Positions 1 to 6,633 of a stretch of DNA of 8,112 bases are shown one piece after another. The notes beneath the pieces were generated by a model that saw only the letters and a list, made by a program, of their open reading frames with translations, did no database searches and was not told where the DNA came from. Source of the stretch: Ignavibacteriales bacterium (GTDB lineage: Bacteria; Bacteroidota; Ignavibacteria; Ignavibacteriales; Ignavibacteriaceae); NCBI GenBank assembly GCA_027347125.1, contig DAIERC010000213.1:1-8112 (forward strand). Reading direction: 5' to 3'. Within the stretch, counting starts at the first letter, position 1, and every line of letters begins with the position of its first letter. A program made the position numbers and the translations under genes.

Positions 1-459
1 AGAGACTCTTCTTTCTTTGGCAGGCGCATTGAGTGACTGAATAAGAATATCAATTCTCTTGTCCAAATTCCAGCCGTCCAGTTCCATAATTTTATGCTCA
101 AGCTTCAATTTGTTCGGCGAATCAAAAGGGGTTGCGGCATACTCATCTAACAATTTCAATATGCTTGAAACACCCGATAATATATTTTCATATACATTTT
201 TTGTTTCATCGAGAGTAAATTCCTGCGAGAGAAATCCTGTAACCAGGTCTTTCTTTTTTGCAACTCCACCCGAATCCGGCAGTATAACTCCGGAGATAAT
301 TTTTAAGAACGTAGACTTGCCAGCCCCGTTCCTGCCTACAAGTCCTATTCTGTCACCTTCATGAATTGAGAGTGACGCTTTGTTAAGTATTATCTGCTCC
401 CCGTAATGAATTTCCAAATCCAGTGCCGTTAATATTACCGGACTAATATTGTTTGCCAT
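1..459 (-). CDS. ABC-F family ATP-binding protein, N-terminal part (runs off left edge)
   Basis: The minus strand is open from an ATG at 459-457 to the window edge, giving the first 153 residues of a protein that should be about 530-650 residues long. Residues 12-60 form the start of an ABC nucleotide-binding domain, with a perfect Walker A motif GRNGAGKST at residues 42-50 and a Q-loop glutamine at about residue 79 (FLSQE). The segment to residue 153 is the long helical region that precedes the ABC signature in soluble ABC-F proteins; its ending, with a conserved-looking ERRVS, suggests the LSGG signature lies just outside the window. No membrane segment is visible. ABC-F proteins act on the ribosome as translation factors or in antibiotic protection; the helical insert looks most like the Uup branch, but that is only an impression. 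No Shine-Dalgarno is visible. The gene is divergent from everything to its right. Confidence 0.92.
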   Translation of the reverse strand, partial: MANNISPVILTALDLEIHYGEQIILNKASLSIHEGDRIGLVGRNGAGKSTFLKIISGVILPDSGGVAKKKDLVTGFLSQEFTLDETKNVYENILSGVSSILKLLDEYAATPFDSPNKLKLEHKIMELDGWNLDKRIDILIQSLNAPAKERRVS

Positions 460-997
460 AAATAATAAGTGTTTTAAAATATAATATTGAATTACTTCAA
501 ATATAAATAATAAAGGTTAATAAACAGGTCATCAAAGTTTGTTGATAAAAATTTTATTCCGCACCATAAACTACTACATGCAATAAGCATGATATATGAA
601 GTTTACATCAACCTTTTGGTTCAATAGAAATTGGTATAATGCAAATCGGCCAGCTTAATGCGGATATTATTATGATGACGATGATTTGATTTCAAATTTG
701 TACTATGTATAGAACAGAATTTTTTTGATGTAAAACCTTTAGCGCGCAAATAGAAATGACGAGAGCGGGTGATCGTTCGTTTTGAAAGTAAATTTTCCAA
801 ACATAGCAGTTGGGAGAAAACGAATGAAAAGTAAACCGTTTAACCTTTATCTTGACCTATCAAAAAAAGAATTACATATTTATTGAGTGTTATTCATACT
901 TTCACAAAGGCCTTTATCGATAACGTAATAATAAAAGTATTGTAAATACCGTTACGATTTGGGGGCGAATGATTTTTGTAAATAAAATTTTACATCA
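460..997. other. Long intergenic region between divergent genes, no gene supported
   Basis: These 538 bases separate the divergent ABC-F gene from the DUF2752 gene. All frames are broken by frequent stops; the only ATG-led stretch noted, from 596, is 20 codons with no family resemblance. No tRNA, riboswitch or rho-independent terminator was recognised. Small structures visible are a 5-bp hairpin (CATGC-aataa-GCATG, 577-591), a short symmetric element around 684-700 (ATTTGA-tt-TCAAAT, overlapping the palindrome CAAATTTG), and an 11-bp inverted pair ATAAAGGTTAA at 510-520 matched by its complement at 840-850. A relatively GC-richer patch lies near 740-785. The region probably holds promoters for both flanking genes; anything else is unsupported. 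Confidence 0.6.
498..505 (-). promoter_or_regulatory. Candidate Bacteroidota-type -7 box for the ABC-F gene
   Basis: On the minus strand the sequence reads TATATTTG, a perfect match to the Bacteroidota -7 consensus TAnnTTTG. It lies about 38 bases upstream of the ABC-F ATG, which would give a 5' untranslated leader of roughly 30 bases. A good TTTG -33 box at the usual 19-21 base spacing is not seen; only a weak GTTT lies near that position. In AT-rich DNA an 8-mer with six fixed bases can arise by chance, so this is a candidate only. Confidence 0.35.
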
Positions 998-1279
998 ATG
1001 CAGGCAATACAGAATAAAATAAAAGCGCTTAACATCGAAGCAGTTGTTTGGATCGCCGGATTAATATTTCTTGCGTTGCTAAAACCCAACGGCAGTTCGC
1101 ATTTGTCTATTTGTCCCTTTCATAACCTGGGCTTCAAATATTGTCCGGGCTGCGGACTGGGACATTCCATTTCATTTTTATTCCACGGAGATTTACAGCG
1201 TTCAATTGAATGCCATATGCTTGGAATTCCGGCGGTGATTATTTTAACCCACCGGATAATAACATTGTTAAAAAAATAA
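998..1279 (+). CDS. DUF2752-family small membrane protein
   Basis: This 93-residue protein has the hallmark of the DUF2752 family: a CP..LG..CPGCGLGHS stretch with Cys39, Cys49, Cys52 and a further Cys72, followed by a short H-G-D segment. A hydrophobic helix at about residues 14-28 precedes the cysteine motif and a second at about 75-92 follows it, so the protein is predicted to sit in the inner membrane with the cysteine loop between two membrane segments. The biochemical function of the family is unknown; the paired cysteines could bind metal or form a disulfide, but this is inference. The ATG at 998 fits the family's usual short N-terminus; no Shine-Dalgarno precedes it. It is followed after 48 bases by a TM2-domain gene, a pairing I recall as common in Bacteroidota genomes, and the two are probably one transcript. 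Confidence 0.85.
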   Translation: MQAIQNKIKALNIEAVVWIAGLIFLALLKPNGSSHLSICPFHNLGFKYCPGCGLGHSISFLFHGDLQRSIECHMLGIPAVIILTHRIITLLKK

Positions 1280-1311
1280 TTCGATGAGACTTGTTTCAAA
1301 CTAAAACCAAA

Positions 1312-1318
1312 AGAAGGG
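1312..1318 (+). promoter_or_regulatory. Shine-Dalgarno that decides the TM2 gene start
   Basis: AGAAGGG lies with 9 bases between its last G and the ATG at 1328. The upstream in-frame ATG at 1319 directly abuts this motif and could not be used with it. The motif therefore favours 1328 as the start, three codons shorter than the longest reading. Confidence 0.55.
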
Positions 1319-1327
1319 ATGCTCCAC

Positions 1328-1681
1328 ATGGCTAATGTAATGCAACTAATGCCTTATCTTGAAGGCGAAGAAATGATTTTTGTTCAGGGAATTATTAAAG
1401 ATATGAACGATAATCAAGCGCTGCTTTTTGCAAATGCTTACTCTTCAAGAAGAAAAGATCCTATGCTAATTTTATTAACGGCCTGCCTGGGATTTTTTGT
1501 AATTGCCGGGATACATCGTTTTATCTTGGGGCAAATCGGGATGGGATTGCTTTACCTTTTTACGGGTGGGCTTTGTGTAATTGGCACCATTGTAGACCTA
1601 GTTAACTATAAAAAACTATCGTTCGAGTACAACCAAAATATTGCCCAGGAAGTAGCTTTTTTAGCCAAAGGCGTAGTTTAA
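1328..1681 (+). CDS. TM2 domain-containing membrane protein
   Basis: This 117-residue protein contains a TM2 domain at about residues 41-95. A basic-plus-aspartate entry (RRKDP) leads into a first membrane helix (about 46-60), the conserved GIHRF turn with a glycine-rich L-G-Q-I-G-M-G segment (61-73), and a second helix (about 74-90) ending in I-V-D-L-V, the typical I-D-L signature. The N-terminal 40 residues and C-terminal 25 residues are hydrophilic; the N-terminal part contains the E-G-E-E...F-V-Q-G-I pattern seen in Bacteroidota members. TM2 proteins have no firmly established bacterial function. The start at 1328 is chosen from the Shine-Dalgarno at 1312-1318; an ATG at 1319 would add MLH. 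It shares a probable operon with the DUF2752 gene 48 bases upstream. Confidence 0.88.
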   Translation: MANVMQLMPYLEGEEMIFVQGIIKDMNDNQALLFANAYSSRRKDPMLILLTACLGFFVIAGIHRFILGQIGMGLLYLFTGGLCVIGTIVDLVNYKKLSFEYNQNIAQEVAFLAKGVV

Positions 1682-1810
1682 TAAACTGATGTTCGCCTTT
1701 TTATTAATTATGATCATCAGTAAGGTATTAATGGTAAAAAAAATTAAACTATTTGGATACGAAATTATTTATATTTTAGTGCCGATGAAATTTGTAAGAT
1801 TGGTATTTGT

Positions 1811-3628
1811 GTGAAAGAAATAGAATTATTATCTCCGGCTAAAAATGCGGAGACCGGAAAAGCGGCTGTTGATTGCGGAGCTGATGCGGTTTATATCGGC
1901 GCTTCTAAATTCGGCGCCAGGGCGGCAGCGGGTAACAAGTTAAAAGAAATTGAAGAGCTTGTTAATTACGCTCATAAATTTTACGCCAGAGTTTATGTTA
2001 CCGTAAATACTTTGCTGTATGATGATGAGCTTGGAGATGCTGAAATATTAGTAAATCAAATTTACAGGGCCGGGGCCGATGCCGTTATTATTAAAGATAT
2101 GGCCCTGCTTGAAATGAATCTTCCGCCGGTACCTATTTTTGCTTCAACTCAGGCAAATAATTATTCGCTGGGCAGAATAAAATTTCTCGAACAGGTTGGA
2201 ATAAAAAGAGTAATTCTTGCGCGTGAGTTGTCTTTAAACCAAATTAAAGAAATCAGGAAAAATACGTCGCTCGAGCTGGAGACTTTTATACACGGCGCGT
2301 TGTGTGTGTCGCTAAGCGGACAATGCTATTTAAGCGAAGCAATATGCGGTCGGAGCGCAAACCGCGGCGAATGCTCTCAACCATGCAGATCAACTTACGA
2401 CCTGATAGACTCATCCGGAAAGATTATAATAAAAGACAAACATCTTCTTTCTCTTAAAGATTTAAATTTATCTCTTCATATATCCGATTTAATAGATGCG
2501 GGAATTACCTCCTTTAAAATTGAAGGGAGATTAAAAGACATTGATTACGTAAAAAATATCACGGCCTTTTACCGTAAAAAGATTGACGAAATATTAGCCG
2601 GGAAAAAAGATTTTGTAAAATCTTCCGGGGGAACTGTAAATATTCCATTTACGCCGGACCCTGAAAAAACATTTAACCGCGGGTATTCAACTTATTTTTT
2701 AAATTCATCCGTAAAAACCCTTTCTTCTTACAATACTTCAAAATCAATCGGCGAGTATCTGGGCACGGTAAAAAAAGTTTATGACAACTATTTTGAGCTG
2801 GACCTAAATAAAAAAATTGCGAACGGTGATGGAATTTGTTTTGTGGATTCAAACGATAGATTTACCGGAACAAATATTAACAAAACAGAATTGTCTAAAA
2901 TATTTCCGGCTGAAATAAATAATATAAAAACCGGCGTAAAAATTTTCAGGAACTTCGATAAAGACTTTCATGATGAAATCATTAAGTCGAAAGTGATTAG
3001 AAAAATTAACGCTGCAATTGAGTTGAAGGAAACAGATGCAGCAGTAGTTGTAACGGCTAAAGACGGTGATAACAATATTATATCTTTTAAAGTTGATATT
3101 AACAAAACACCTGCGCAGAATGAAGGAAATATGTTTCAAACATTAATTAAACAATTTAAAAAGTCGGGCGATTCTATTTTTAACGTAAGCGATGTTAAAA
3201 TAGAACTACAACGAAACTATTTTATTCCCGTCGGGAAAATTAATGACATAAGAAGAACCGCGTTATCGCTACTGGAAAAGGAAAGGATAAAGAATTTTCC
3301 AAGATCAAAATGGGAAATAGAAAAAAATAATTTGCAATTCCCAGCTAAGAAATTGGACTATACATTTAACGTTACAAACGAAAAGGCGCAAGAGTTTTAT
3401 TTACGGCACGGTGTTGAAGAAATAAAACCAGGTTTTGAATTGGAAGACGACAGAAAAGAAAAAGTAGTTATGAAAACGAAATACTGCATCAAAAGAGAAT
3501 TAAGCATATGCCCGAACGAAGACGGGGAAAAAACGAAATTTAAACACCCGCTTTATCTTGTAAATAACAAGAACAAGTATAAATTGGAATTCGATTGTAA
3601 AGAATGTTTTATGAAATTAAAATGGTAA
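1811..3628 (+). CDS. U32-family protein, RlhA/YdcP-type, with DUF3656-like region and C-terminal Cys4 tail
   Basis: The 605-residue product opens with IELLSPAKN...GADAVYIG, the start of U32-family proteins. Residues 157-175 match the U32 signature E-x-F-x2-G-[SA]-[LIVM]-C-x4-G-x-C-x-[LIVM]-S in full. Cys165, Cys172, Cys188 and Cys192 lie in and just after it; in the U32 proteins UbiU and UbiV comparable cysteines hold a 4Fe-4S cluster, so a cluster here is inferred. The S-L-K-D-L-N and S-F-K-I-E-G-R motifs (about 214-240) are also typical. The middle (about 375-490) resembles DUF3656, found in E. coli RlhA (YdcP), which is needed for hydroxylation of 23S rRNA C2501. The tail has four cysteines (559, 567, 596, 599; C-x7-C and C-x2-C), a likely metal site. 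RNA hydroxylation is the likeliest role, although databases often call these peptidases. The start is a GTG, with no in-frame ATG nearby. Confidence 0.93.
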   Translation: MKEIELLSPAKNAETGKAAVDCGADAVYIGASKFGARAAAGNKLKEIEELVNYAHKFYARVYVTVNTLLYDDELGDAEILVNQIYRAGADAVIIKDMALLEMNLPPVPIFASTQANNYSLGRIKFLEQVGIKRVILARELSLNQIKEIRKNTSLELETFIHGALCVSLSGQCYLSEAICGRSANRGECSQPCRSTYDLIDSSGKIIIKDKHLLSLKDLNLSLHISDLIDAGITSFKIEGRLKDIDYVKNITAFYRKKIDEILAGKKDFVKSSGGTVNIPFTPDPEKTFNRGYSTYFLNSSVKTLSSYNTSKSIGEYLGTVKKVYDNYFELDLNKKIANGDGICFVDSNDRFTGTNINKTELSKIFPAEINNIKTGVKIFRNFDKDFHDEIIKSKVIRKINAAIELKETDAAVVVTAKDGDNNIISFKVDINKTPAQNEGNMFQTLIKQFKKSGDSIFNVSDVKIELQRNYFIPVGKINDIRRTALSLLEKERIKNFPRSKWEIEKNNLQFPAKKLDYTFNVTNEKAQEFYLRHGVEEIKPGFELEDDRKEKVVMKTKYCIKRELSICPNEDGEKTKFKHPLYLVNNKNKYKLEFDCKECFMKLKW

Positions 3629-4257
3629 AAGCGATTTTCTGGGACAATGACGGAGTTCTGGTTGATACCGAAAAGCTTTATTACAAGGCAAACAAAGAAA
3701 TATTTTCAGCCATCGGTATTGAGCTTACAAAAGAAATTTATATCGAAAATTTTTTAATCAAATCAAAAGGCGCATGGCACCTTGCCGTAGAAAAAGGTTT
3801 AGGCGAAGAGAAAATTAAAAAGTTACGATTTGAGAGAAACTCTCTATACAGTAAACTGTTACACGAAGAATCAAGGGTTATCGACGGTGTAGAGGAAACT
3901 CTTAAAAAGCTGCACGGTAAATTTTTGATGGGAATTGTAACAAGTTCCAGGAAAGACCATTTCGACATTATACACAGCAAAACAAACCTGCTTAAATATT
4001 TCGACTTTACATTAACATCTGGCGATTTCAAAGAACCCAAACCCGATCCCGAACCGTATTTAATCGCAATAAAAAAATCCGGTTTAAGAAAAGAGGAATG
4101 CGTTGTTGTTGAAGATTCGGAACGAGGTTTAACTGCGGCATTAAGAGCTGGTTTGAAATGTTACGTAATCCCCACCTCTTTAACTAGGAACAGCAGTTTT
4201 TCCGGGGCGACCCAAATCCTCTCTTCGGTTACTGAACTAATAGACGAACTATTGTAA
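3622..4257 (+). CDS. HAD-superfamily hydrolase, beta-phosphoglucomutase/phosphatase-like (subfamily IA)
   Basis: From the ATG at 3622 the protein has 211 residues and all four HAD motifs. Motif I is DNDGVLVDTE with nucleophile Asp8 and acid/base Asp10; motif II is the Thr/Ser at 107-108 in GIVTSS; motif III is Lys140 in EPKPDPEPYL; motif IV is Glu164-Asp165 in VVEDSERGL. The helical cap lies between motifs I and II (about residues 17-90), giving the size and layout of beta-phosphoglucomutase-like and phosphoglycolate phosphatase-like enzymes. The substrate cannot be told from sequence; a small phosphorylated sugar or similar metabolite is likely. The start at 3622 places the catalytic Asp eight residues in, as is usual; an in-frame ATG at 3604 would add six residues. 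The chosen start overlaps the end of the U32 gene by seven bases, suggesting co-transcription and perhaps translational coupling. Confidence 0.92.
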   Translation: MVKAIFWDNDGVLVDTEKLYYKANKEIFSAIGIELTKEIYIENFLIKSKGAWHLAVEKGLGEEKIKKLRFERNSLYSKLLHEESRVIDGVEETLKKLHGKFLMGIVTSSRKDHFDIIHSKTNLLKYFDFTLTSGDFKEPKPDPEPYLIAIKKSGLRKEECVVVEDSERGLTAALRAGLKCYVIPTSLTRNSSFSGATQILSSVTELIDELL

Positions 4258-4288
4258 AATAAAATTCAATCTCTTGTTGCCGTTAATT

Positions 4289-4314
4289 ATTTTAACAAAT
4301 CATTTTGTTAGGAT
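4289..4314 (+). terminator. Possible weak terminator or RNA hairpin after the HAD gene
   Basis: A perfect 7-bp stem TAACAAA / TTTGTTA closes a 4-base loop (4293-4310) and can extend to 11 bp with two G-U pairs (4289-4314). It starts about 30 bases after the HAD stop codon, where a transcript end would be expected. The stem has little GC and no clean T-run follows (the sequence continues ATTTAATTG), so it is not a textbook rho-independent terminator. Confidence 0.3.
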
Positions 4315-4513
4315 TTAATTGTTGCCGGCATTTCAAATAAAATACTTCAATTGCCTACCTAAGAACCAAGTATGAGATATTTTTATTACTTACTGCAAAA
4401 AATTTTCCGGGAGTATAAATAATTAAATAATTTATTCGAAAATAGAAATTGACAGGAATATTTTCCAGCAAAATGGTGATTTTTAAAAAATGATTTCTTG
4501 TTTTAATGATAAA

Positions 4514-4521
4514 AGAAGGGG
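4514..4521 (+). promoter_or_regulatory. Shine-Dalgarno-like purine run before the small signalling gene
   Basis: AGAAGGGG lies between two in-frame ATGs at 4506 and 4524. It falls inside the reading frame if 4506 is used and just upstream of 4524, with 2-4 bases of spacing depending on how it pairs, which is short. It favours 4524, where the protein begins MSKLIGIDEI as expected for this family. Confidence 0.4.
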
Positions 4522-4523
4522 TT

Positions 4524-4844
4524 ATGTCTAAACTAATTGGTATTGATGAGATATCCGGCGGAATGGAATTAGCCGTTCCGGTTAAAAATAAATTCGGCCA
4601 AATTTTATTATCAGTTGATACAAAGTTAGAAGATAAGCATAAAAAACTGTTAAAGATGTGGGGCGTTCAATCCCTCTACGTAAAATCAGACGGTAACTCC
4701 GAAGAAGAAATTCAGTACGATGAAAAAACAACAGTAGAAGCGGAGGTGCTTTTACAAAAGAGATTTTTATGGAAACCGCGGAATGCTATTGAAGAAGAAT
4801 TATATCAAATGGCATTAGGGGTTACATTGGAACAAAATTTTTAA
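4524..4844 (+). CDS. Small protein resembling the domain that precedes HD/HDOD signalling modules
   Basis: The 106-residue protein is soluble and begins with a pattern I-D-E-I-x-x-G-M-x-L-A-x-P-V-x-N-x-x-G-Q-x-L-L, then ends its first half in K-L-L-K-M-W-G-V-x-x-L-Y-V. That pattern is typical of a small beta-rich domain found in front of HD-GYP or HDOD domains, or as a separate protein next to them, in many environmental bacteria. Its biochemical role is not established to my knowledge. The C-terminal half is acidic and helical, without recognisable motifs. The start at 4524 is preferred over 4506 because of the purine run between them and because the domain begins directly after it. Its stop is 11 bases before the proposed start of the HDOD gene, so the two are almost certainly co-transcribed and their products may act together. 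Confidence 0.75.
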   Translation: MSKLIGIDEISGGMELAVPVKNKFGQILLSVDTKLEDKHKKLLKMWGVQSLYVKSDGNSEEEIQYDEKTTVEAEVLLQKRFLWKPRNAIEEELYQMALGVTLEQNF

Positions 4845-4855
4845 TATGGTGCAAA

Positions 4856-5704
4856 TTGGATTTAATTGATAAAATATTTAACACCGTTAATAATTTGCCA
4901 ACACTCCCTACCGTGTATTCAACTCTATCCGAAGCTATTGAAGATCCTAACACAAATACGGAAAGATTAGCGCAAATTATTTCATCGGACCAGGTGTCTT
5001 CATTTAAAATCTTAAGGGTTGCCAATTCTCCGTTTTACGGATTCCACGGAAGAATCGATACTATATCGCAAGCTATTCTTTACCTCGGATTTAACGAGGT
5101 TAGGAATATAGTATTTGCGCTCTCGGTGATTAATTTTTTTTCAAAGGATAAATTGCTTCTTCATTTCAGGCCTGTTGATTTTTGGGCGCACTCAATTGGT
5201 GTTGGCATTGCCACAAGAATGATTGGGAGCGCTGCCGGAGAAAAGAAACTTGAGAATTATTTTCTTGCGGGTATCTTTCATGACATCGGCAAACTCTTGT
5301 TTTTTGAATATGCGCATAAGGAATACGCCAGCGTTTTGGAATTATTAGAAAGCAAGCAATTGAGAATTAAAGATGCCGAAGTAGAAATTTTCGGAGTGGA
5401 TCATGCACGTGTGGGACAGATGTTAGCCGAAAAATGGAAGTTGCCCGAATCTATTCAAGATGCTATTTTTTATCATCATACCGGTGTTGTGAGAAATCAA
5501 TCAAACAACCTAGTGGCTTCCGTTCATCTTGGAAATATTGTTGCCAGAATAATGGAACTTGGTTACGCCGGCGATAACTTAATACCGGAACCAAATTATA
5601 AAATTTGGGAAACCATAAAAATTCCCAACGGTGCATTTACAAATATGAGGAAAAGTTTAAAAGAGGATTTTGAATTAACGGTTCGACTAATGTTAGTAGA
5701 ATAA
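4856..5704 (+). CDS. HDOD-domain signalling protein with retained HD residues
   Basis: The 282-residue product is a single HDOD domain preceded by little else. It opens with the characteristic LPTLPTV at about residues 14-20, followed by L-A-Q-I-I-S-S-D (38-45), K-I-L-R-V-A-N-S-P-F-Y (51-61) and the A-I-L-Y-L-G-F block (73-79). It keeps residues of the HD superfamily metal site: His112 in FWAHS, His142-Asp143 in FHDIGK, His183 in VDHARVG, and His207-His208. HDOD domains are thought to work mainly as signalling scaffolds, and many have lost this site, so a hydrolase activity is possible but unproven. The apparent start is TTG at 4856; an ATG at 4846 lies in another frame and hits a stop after seven codons. 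No Shine-Dalgarno is clear. The kinase reading frame begins 14 bases after its stop, implying one operon. Confidence 0.93.
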   Translation: MDLIDKIFNTVNNLPTLPTVYSTLSEAIEDPNTNTERLAQIISSDQVSSFKILRVANSPFYGFHGRIDTISQAILYLGFNEVRNIVFALSVINFFSKDKLLLHFRPVDFWAHSIGVGIATRMIGSAAGEKKLENYFLAGIFHDIGKLLFFEYAHKEYASVLELLESKQLRIKDAEVEIFGVDHARVGQMLAEKWKLPESIQDAIFYHHTGVVRNQSNNLVASVHLGNIVARIMELGYAGDNLIPEPNYKIWETIKIPNGAFTNMRKSLKEDFELTVRLMLVE

Positions 5705-5718
5705 AAAACGTTTCCAAT

Positions 5719-6633
5719 ATGCTTGTTGAAAAGAAAAACATATCAAATAATTTTTTAGAGAGTATAATTTCCTTCAACAAGAAACCGATATTTGGAAAAA
5801 GCCAGTTTGAAATAATCACCGCGGGTATAGAAGTATTTAATCACGTCCCTGGTATTTGCTGCGCAGCATTGTTCTTGCTTGAAGAAAAAGATTTTAATTT
5901 TTTTTATAAAACCTCAACCGCACCACTTAAAGAAAAAGAAATAGAGAGAATATTTGGCGAACTGCTAAACGAAGGCGGCATAACGCAGGTTTTGAATACC
6001 GGTGAAATAACCAAATGGCAACTGGCCTGTGAAGATTACGAATATTCGCAGCAGCTTATTATTCCTTTGATAAGACAATCCGGTATAATAGGTCTTATCC
6101 TTTTGTTGCTGGAAAAACAAATTTCGGAACAGCTTATTTTGGATTTATGCGGGGTGCACTCAAATTACTTCGCATCGTTGCTAAACAATTTTGATTTGGC
6201 CGAAGAAGTAGAAAATTTAAACGAAATTACGGAACAAAAAATTGCGTTTAAAACAAAAGATGTCGTTCAAAGTACAAGGGAATTAAAAGCAATACTTGAT
6301 TCCGTGCAAGCTGGAATTATAATTGTTGATAAAAAAACCGATCAGATTACCGATCTTAATTTGGCGGCGGCTAAACTACTGGGTAACTCCAAAGAACAAA
6401 TTATAGGAACACCAAGGATCAATCATTTTTTCTTTACGGAAAAAAGAACTCCACCCAACGAAATTTTAATTGATCAGGAAGGACTTCTAAAAAAAAGTAA
6501 CGGCAAATTAATTCCTATTATAAAAACCATTGCCGATATTACCCTGGGAATACATGAATATTTCATTGAAAGCTTCATGGATATTTCTGAACGCAAATAT
6601 ATGGAAGAGGCTTTGCAAGTTGCACATTACTAA
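5719..6633 (+). CDS. Intact N-terminal fragment of the broken kinase (GAF-like + PAS)
   Basis: This 304-residue open frame is what would be made if translation stops at the TAA at 6631-6633. It holds the GAF-like domain (about 20-160), a short helical linker, and a complete first PAS domain ending in ISERK at 289-293, then breaks off shortly into the next coiled coil. A product of this kind could fold as a stand-alone sensor lacking any output domain, but the homology of the sequence directly after the stop shows it was once longer. No Shine-Dalgarno precedes the ATG. Treat this as a fragment of the pseudogene entry and not as an additional gene. Confidence 0.6.
   Translation: MLVEKKNISNNFLESIISFNKKPIFGKSQFEIITAGIEVFNHVPGICCAALFLLEEKDFNFFYKTSTAPLKEKEIERIFGELLNEGGITQVLNTGEITKWQLACEDYEYSQQLIIPLIRQSGIIGLILLLLEKQISEQLILDLCGVHSNYFASLLNNFDLAEEVENLNEITEQKIAFKTKDVVQSTRELKAILDSVQAGIIIVDKKTDQITDLNLAAAKLLGNSKEQIIGTPRINHFFFTEKRTPPNEILIDQEGLLKKSNGKLIPIIKTIADITLGIHEYFIESFMDISERKYMEEALQVAHY

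Larger units (their letters stand above)
4258..4523. other. Spacer between the HAD gene and the signalling cluster
   Basis: These 266 bases contain no open frame worth calling. They hold an AT-rich hairpin at 4289-4314 flanked by two copies of TTGTTGCCG (4274-4282 and 4319-4327), and a TTGACA hexamer at 4449-4454 that has no matching -10 element at the right distance. The cluster downstream presumably starts its transcript here, but I cannot place the promoter. Confidence 0.6.

Noticed and set aside
59..364. Plus-strand open frame opposite the ABC-F gene
   Set aside because: It is the shadow of the minus-strand gene, which has a perfect Walker A motif; the plus-strand translation is Ser/Phe-rich without motifs.
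596..658. Short ATG-led frame of 20 codons in the left gap
   Set aside because: Too short, no ribosome binding site, no family resemblance, and a Trp/Asn-rich composition typical of random AT-rich DNA.
953..961. TAcgaTTTG as a -7 box for the DUF2752 gene
   Set aside because: The spacing between TA and TTTG is three bases instead of two, and no -33 TTTG lies at the proper distance.
1685..1721. Inverted repeat ACTGATG / CATCAGT after the TM2 gene as a terminator
   Set aside because: Only 7 bp with a 23-base loop and no T-run after it; it does not look like a rho-independent terminator.
1752..1777. TTTG plus TATATTTT as a promoter for the U32 gene
   Set aside because: The -7 element lacks its final G, and the spacer of 14 bases is too short for the Bacteroidota type.
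4449..4454. TTGACA as a sigma-70 -35 box before the signalling cluster
   Set aside because: No TATAAT-like sequence at 16-18 bases, and this kind of genome generally does not use that consensus.
6631..6633. Reassigned TAA codon (alternative genetic code)
   Set aside because: All six complete genes in the window terminate at TAA in the expected place, so TAA is clearly a stop here.
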